Assembly: GCF_001401155.1 (NCBI RefSeq)
Contig: NZ_LJRO01000024.1
Span: 64,499 to 128,498 of the forward strand
Direction: 5' to 3'
DNA from: Pseudomonas tremae
GTDB taxonomy: Bacteria > Pseudomonadota > Gammaproteobacteria > Pseudomonadales > Pseudomonadaceae
DNA: 64,000 nt
Shown here one piece after another: positions 60,171 to 64,000 of the stretch (position 1 is the stretch's first letter; the number at the start of each line of letters is the position of its first letter). Position numbers and translations under genes: made by a program. A model generated the notes under the pieces. The model was given only the letters and a program-made list of their open reading frames with translations, did no database searches and was not told the DNA's origin.

Positions 60171-60644
60171 GTTCAGTCTCCATTTTTTTGTTTTTGGGTG
60201 TTTTGATCAGAGAAGAAGCTGGCAACAATCGTTTTCGTCAGGGGTACAACGGGACACCGTTCGCTGACAGAAAAATATCGCGGTTACGGAAGGTGGTGGT
60301 GGCGATTCGAGAAGGGGGCAATCGGGAGAGTGTTCGCAGTGAGCCATTCGCGGATGAAAGGCGATCAACGAACGGTCGAGCCTGGGCTGGCTTGGACATG
60401 TGTGACTCCGTTTACTGATTTATTGTTTTTATTTTTCAGACGCATCCGGGCGCCTGCTTTATACGTACCCTTTGGTCGGGCCTTGTAGCGATGCTAAACG
60501 ACCAACCTTTCACAAACCTTTCAGCTGGCTTTCGATTCGCCATTCCAGGGAGATGAGTCGTTTCTGTGCTTCACAGCTGGCGGTCTGTCTGTAAACTCCG
60601 CTGCCACACACACTGACAATAACCGTGACTATCGGGAGACGGCG
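60171..60644. promoter_or_regulatory. Divergent tctC-tctD control region
   Basis: A 474-base gap. AACCTTTCA occurs at 60504-60512 and again at 60515-60523, an 11-base period typical of OmpR/PhoB-class regulators such as TctD. An A/T-rich patch lies at 60420-60440. No gene, including the porin gene opdH often found here in other Pseudomonas, is present. Confidence 0.55.
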
Positions 60645-61316
60645 ATGCGTGTTCTTCTCGTGGAAGATCATCTGCAATTGGCTGAAAGTGTCGCGCAGGC
60701 GCTCAAGGCAGCGGGTTTGACCGTTGATGTGCTGCACGATGGCGTAGCCGCCGATCTGGCGCTGAGCAGCGAGGAGTATGCCGTTGCCATTCTCGATGTC
60801 GGGCTGCCGCGCATGGACGGTTTTGAAGTTCTTGCCCGCTTGCGGGCACGCAGTAAAAACCTCCCGGTGCTGATGCTGACAGCTCGCAGCGACGTCAAGG
60901 ATCGGGTTCATGGCCTGAATCTTGGGGCCGACGACTATCTGGCCAAACCGTTCGAACTCTCCGAACTCGAGGCCAGGGTCAAGGCCTTGCTGCGTCGCAG
61001 CGTGCTGGGCGGCGAACGACAGCAGCGTTGCGGGGTGTTGGTCTACGATCTGGACACGCGGCGTTTCACGCTGAGCGACGAACTACTGACTCTGACCTCT
61101 CGCGAACAGGCAGTGCTGGAAGCGCTGATCGCACGACCTGGCAGGGTAATGAGTAAAGAGCAAGTGGCGGCGCAGGTGTTCGGCCTGGATGAAGAAGCCA
61201 GCCCTGACGCAATCGAAATTTATATTCATCGGCTGCGCAAGAAGCTCGATGGGCACTCTGTGGCCATCGTGACTTTCCGGGGCTTGGGGTATTTGCTTGA
61301 AAACCGCGATGATTAA
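60645..61316 (+). CDS. tctD: Response regulator TctD
   Basis: A 223-residue OmpR/PhoB-family regulator. The receiver has Asp in AVAILDVGLPRMDGFEVL and Lys in LAKPFELSELEARV. The winged-helix output ends DAIEIYIHRLRKKLDG. With TctE it activates tctCBA in response to tricarboxylates. Its end overlaps the tctE start by eight bases. Confidence 0.92.
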   Translation: MRVLLVEDHLQLAESVAQALKAAGLTVDVLHDGVAADLALSSEEYAVAILDVGLPRMDGFEVLARLRARSKNLPVLMLTARSDVKDRVHGLNLGADDYLAKPFELSELEARVKALLRRSVLGGERQQRCGVLVYDLDTRRFTLSDELLTLTSREQAVLEALIARPGRVMSKEQVAAQVFGLDEEASPDAIEIYIHRLRKKLDGHSVAIVTFRGLGYLLENRDD

Positions 61317-62691
61317 CGACAGCCTGCGTTGGCGGCTGCTGTGGAATCTGGCGTTGCTGCTGGTGGTGCTGATGCTGGCCAGCGGCATGAGCGCTTACTG
61401 GAACGGTCGCGAAGTGGCCGATACCGCCTATGATCGTACGCTGCTGGCCTCGGCCCGTACCATCGCGGCGGGGTTGACTCAGCGTGACGGAACCCTGAGC
61501 GCCGACATCCCGTATGTGGCGCTGGACACCTTTGCCTACGACAGCGAAGGGCGCATCTACTATCAGGTAAACGACATTCACCAGAAGCTGATTTCGGGTT
61601 ACGAAAACCTGCCGTCGCCGCCTCCCGGCACCCTGCGCACCGATGATTATCCGGCACTGGCCAAGTTTTATAACGGCATCTATCAGGGCCAGGACGTGCG
61701 GGTGGTCAGCCTTCTCAAGCCAGTGACCGACCCGGGCATGAATGGCACTGCCGAAATCCGCGTCGCAGAAACCCAGGAAGCGCGCAAGAACATGGCGCGC
61801 AGTCTGATGGCCGACACTTTGTTGCGTCTGGGCATGCTGGGTGGCGGTGCACTGTTGCTGGTCTGGTTTACGGTCAGCGCGGCATTGCGTCCGCTGGAGC
61901 GACTGCGCACGGCGGTCGAAGAGCGCCAGCCGGACGATCTGCGCTCGCTGCCCATGGTTGAAGTGCAGCACGAACTGCGCCCTCTGGTGGGCGCGCTCAA
62001 TCACTTTACCGAACGATTACGCGTGCAATTCGAGCGTCAGGCGCAGTTCATTGCCGACGCCGCGCATGAGTTGCGCACACCTCTGGCGGCCCTGAAAGCG
62101 CGGGTCGAGCTTGGCCTGCGCGAGCGTGACCCGCAACAATGGCGTAACACATTGGAGTCGGCTGCACTCGGCACAGATCGACTCACGCACCTGGCTAATC
62201 AACTGTTGTCGTTGGCACGCATTGAAAACGGTGCCAGAGCAATTGCCGAAGGCGGGGCACAGCAGTTGGACCTCAGCCAGTTGGCCCGGGAGCTGGGCAT
62301 GGCGATGGCGCCGCTGGCTCACTCGCGCGGTGTCGCACTGGCGCTGGAGGCGGACGAGCCGGTCTGGCTGCGGGGCGAGCCGACCTTGTTGAACGAGTTG
62401 CTGAGCAACCTGATAGATAACGCCTTGGCCCATACGCCACATGGCGGCAATGTGGTGCTGAGGGTTTATGCGCCCGGTGTGCTTGAGGTAGAAGATGACG
62501 GGGCCGGCATCCCGGCTGATGAACGTGAGCGGGTGTTCGAACGTTTTTACCGTCGCGGCCAGCAGGGCAGCGGCGCGGGGCTTGGTCTGGCCATCGTGGG
62601 AGAGATCTGCCGCGCGCATCTGGCCAGGATCACATTGCATGACGGTGCCGAGCGGGGGCTCAAGGTACGCGTCAGTTTTGCCCTGTCCTGA
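61309..62691 (+). CDS. tctE: Sensor histidine kinase TctE
   Basis: A 460-residue membrane kinase. TM1 (about 12-30) and TM2 (about 165-187) bracket a periplasmic sensor domain of the TctE type (ASARTIAAGLTQRDG, VALDTFAYDSEGRIYYQV). A HAMP-like segment follows, then HisKA (H-box ADAAHELRTPLAALKAR) and HATPase (GAGLGLAIVGEI). ATG 61309 is preferred to TTG 61297. It is coupled to tctD. Confidence 0.92.
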   Translation: MINDSLRWRLLWNLALLLVVLMLASGMSAYWNGREVADTAYDRTLLASARTIAAGLTQRDGTLSADIPYVALDTFAYDSEGRIYYQVNDIHQKLISGYENLPSPPPGTLRTDDYPALAKFYNGIYQGQDVRVVSLLKPVTDPGMNGTAEIRVAETQEARKNMARSLMADTLLRLGMLGGGALLLVWFTVSAALRPLERLRTAVEERQPDDLRSLPMVEVQHELRPLVGALNHFTERLRVQFERQAQFIADAAHELRTPLAALKARVELGLRERDPQQWRNTLESAALGTDRLTHLANQLLSLARIENGARAIAEGGAQQLDLSQLARELGMAMAPLAHSRGVALALEADEPVWLRGEPTLLNELLSNLIDNALAHTPHGGNVVLRVYAPGVLEVEDDGAGIPADERERVFERFYRRGQQGSGAGLGLAIVGEICRAHLARITLHDGAERGLKVRVSFALS

Positions 62692-62702
62692 GGCGGACAA
62701 GG

Positions 62703-63524
62703 TCAGTAAAGCATGCTCTTGGCTTCGTCCATCTGCGCATCCAGCAAGTCACCGGCCCTGGCAAGCCCTAGCTGGCTGAAGGCCGGCAGATCGGTCATTT
62801 CGATGAGGCTGAAGGGGTGCTCGGTGTTCTTGTGGATGTGTACTGTCGCGACCTGGACCAGGTCTGTGTAGTCCGGTGTTCTGGAGATGCGTGAGAAATT
62901 CTGGAATTGGCCCGGCACGCATGACAGTGGCTCGGGAAAGTCCCATGAGCGCAACAGGCGCTCGCCAATGACCGGATGAATGCTGTCGATTACGTGGTTG
63001 AGGCTGATCGGATCAGACAGCAGCTCGTAATGGTCTTCAGCGTAAGTCAGGATCGGCAGAATGCCGATCAGGTGAATCAGCCCGGCGAGCGTCGCCTGAT
63101 CGGGTTTGAGCTGGGTATAGCGCTGGCACAGGGTGTAACTGATGCCGGCGACCTGCAGGCTTTGCTTCCAGATGTCACGCATCTTCTGCTCGATCACAGG
63201 TGATTTGGCGTGAAACATCTGCTCGACGACCAGACCGATGGCCAGGTTGCAGGTGTAGTTGACGCCAAGACGCCGTATCGCCGTGTTGACGTCGCTGACT
63301 TCGAAATTCGGGCGCAGCAGGGGGCTGTTCGCGACCTTTATCAGGCGCGCAGAAAGTGCTGTGTCGCTGCCGATGACTTTGCTCAGGGCCGAAATACTGA
63401 TTTCAGTGTCTTCGGCGGCGAGGCGAATCTTCAGTGCTACTTCCGGCAGGGTAGGCAGAAACAAGGCATCTCTGTCGATGGCCTTGATCAAGTTCCTCTG
63501 CACCTCGTCAGCCATCTTGCTCAT
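62703..63524 (-). CDS. HDOD-domain protein
   Basis: A 273-residue soluble protein made mostly of one HDOD domain (about 20-215), an HD-related fold lacking the full metal site. LPTLPEVALKIRLAAEDTEI and VIGSDTALSARLIKVANS are typical. Such proteins act in signalling or cell-cycle control; no partner is attached. Its 3' end meets tctE with an 11-base gap. It is downstream of ygfZ. Confidence 0.9.
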   Translation of the reverse strand: MSKMADEVQRNLIKAIDRDALFLPTLPEVALKIRLAAEDTEISISALSKVIGSDTALSARLIKVANSPLLRPNFEVSDVNTAIRRLGVNYTCNLAIGLVVEQMFHAKSPVIEQKMRDIWKQSLQVAGISYTLCQRYTQLKPDQATLAGLIHLIGILPILTYAEDHYELLSDPISLNHVIDSIHPVIGERLLRSWDFPEPLSCVPGQFQNFSRISRTPDYTDLVQVATVHIHKNTEHPFSLIEMTDLPAFSQLGLARAGDLLDAQMDEAKSMLY

Positions 63525-63638
63525 GTTGCTTCTCGCAGCCGTTGGGGGTGTCCAGCGTTGTTCACGCGCCCCGGAGGGCGCCGGCGTGCACGCTGGATCG
63601 CTCTAAAGACAGTAGGAACCTGAATGTGTTCGTCGGGC

Positions 63639-64000
63639 TCAGCGCAGAGTTTCGAGTCTGCTGTCCAGCTGGTAGGGCAGGTCGCTCATTTGCAATGCTG
63701 CACCCTCGGGCGAGCCGAGGTGTATGCGACCGTTTTCGGCAGCGTCGCCCTGCAACACAGCGAGCAGTTCTACTGCCTGACCAGCCTGCGCAGCAACGAC
63801 GACATTGCCCACGGCGCTGGCATGCACAGGGGAAAACACAGCTGTACCGGGCTCCGGGACCTGATCGCCCTGCAGGGTCAGCCGGTAAAGCCTGCGCTTG
63901 AGTTTGCCGAGGTATTGCATGCGCGCCACGATTTCCTGACCGGTATAGCAGCCTTTCTTGAAGCTGACACCGCCGACCGCCTGCAGGTTGATCATCTGCG
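63639..64000 (-). CDS. ygfZ: tRNA-modifying/iron-sulfur assembly protein YgfZ, partial
   Basis: The C-terminal 119 residues of a folate-binding YgfZ-family protein; the gene runs off the right edge. The diagnostic KGCYTGQE motif with its conserved Cys lies near the cut end ([20 protein letters not shown]). YgfZ helps repair or assemble certain Fe-S enzymes, including MiaB. The N-terminal part is outside the window. Confidence 0.92.
   Translation of the reverse strand, partial: QMINLQAVGGVSFKKGCYTGQEIVARMQYLGKLKRRLYRLTLQGDQVPEPGTAVFSPVHASAVGNVVVAAQAGQAVELLAVLQGDAAENGRIHLGSPEGAALQMSDLPYQLDSRLETLR

Overview
The window reads as chromosomal DNA of a plant-associated Pseudomonas, most likely of the Pseudomonas syringae complex. 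The inference rests on high-GC coding sequence, a mexAB-oprM locus with a TtgR/PmeR-type regulator, a pca cluster, a canonical Pseudomonas REP element, a TctDE-tripartite tricarboxylate system, a secreted pectin lyase and a guanidine-riboswitch operon. No insertion sequence, prophage or CRISPR array was seen. The far right edge cuts the ygfZ gene.

Layout, left to right. (1) 0.2-5.6 kb: protocatechuate/beta-ketoadipate genes pcaR, pcaI, pcaJ, pcaF and pcaT, ending at a strong bidirectional terminator. pcaB, pcaD and pcaC are not here. (2) 5.7-12.4 kb: mexA-mexB-oprM on the minus strand and its divergent TetR repressor, with a near-exact TtgR-type operator between them. (3) 12.8-19 kb: an orphan type VI immunity-like protein, a DHA2 drug exporter, small proteins (one with four tandem 13-residue repeats), a flavin reductase and a KgtP-like permease. 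(4) 19.2-30.7 kb: an HscC-type Hsp70 with a membrane J-like partner, a hybrid sensor kinase, the DctB/DctD two-component system and the periplasmic beta-glucosidase BglX. (5) 30.9-39.3 kb: two TPM-domain proteins, an alpha-xenorhabdolysin-type binary toxin (xaxA/xaxB) with its own promoter and repeat operators, a methyltransferase, an iron alcohol dehydrogenase, an acetyltransferase and a pectin lyase. (6) 39.3-44.5 kb: a decayed stretch, tRNA-Gly(CCC), rsuA, a small Cys-rich protein and a 1106-residue protein with a probable DUF6543 (dermonecrotic-toxin) region and a C-terminal module carrying an HG...HCRC signature. (7) 44.6-54.35 kb: the guanidine assimilation operon (ABC transporter, two DUF1989 subunits, biotin carboxylase of the 'urea carboxylase' type, allophanate hydrolase) behind a guanidine-I (ykkC) riboswitch. 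(8) 54.7-64 kb: a Gly/Arg-rich lipoprotein, ung, the tctCBA operon with an AbrB-family permease, divergent tctDE, an HDOD protein and partial ygfZ.

How the genes work together: much of the window concerns carbon and nitrogen scavenging (beta-ketoadipate, C4-dicarboxylates, 2-oxoglutarate, tricarboxylates, guanidine, beta-glucosides, pectin), mixed with efflux and toxin or effector-like loci. The observations most worth following are the REP element embedded in frame inside the guanidine carboxylase gene, the large HG/HCRC protein at 41.1-44.5 kb, and the xaxAB toxin pair with a direct-repeat operator straddling its promoter.
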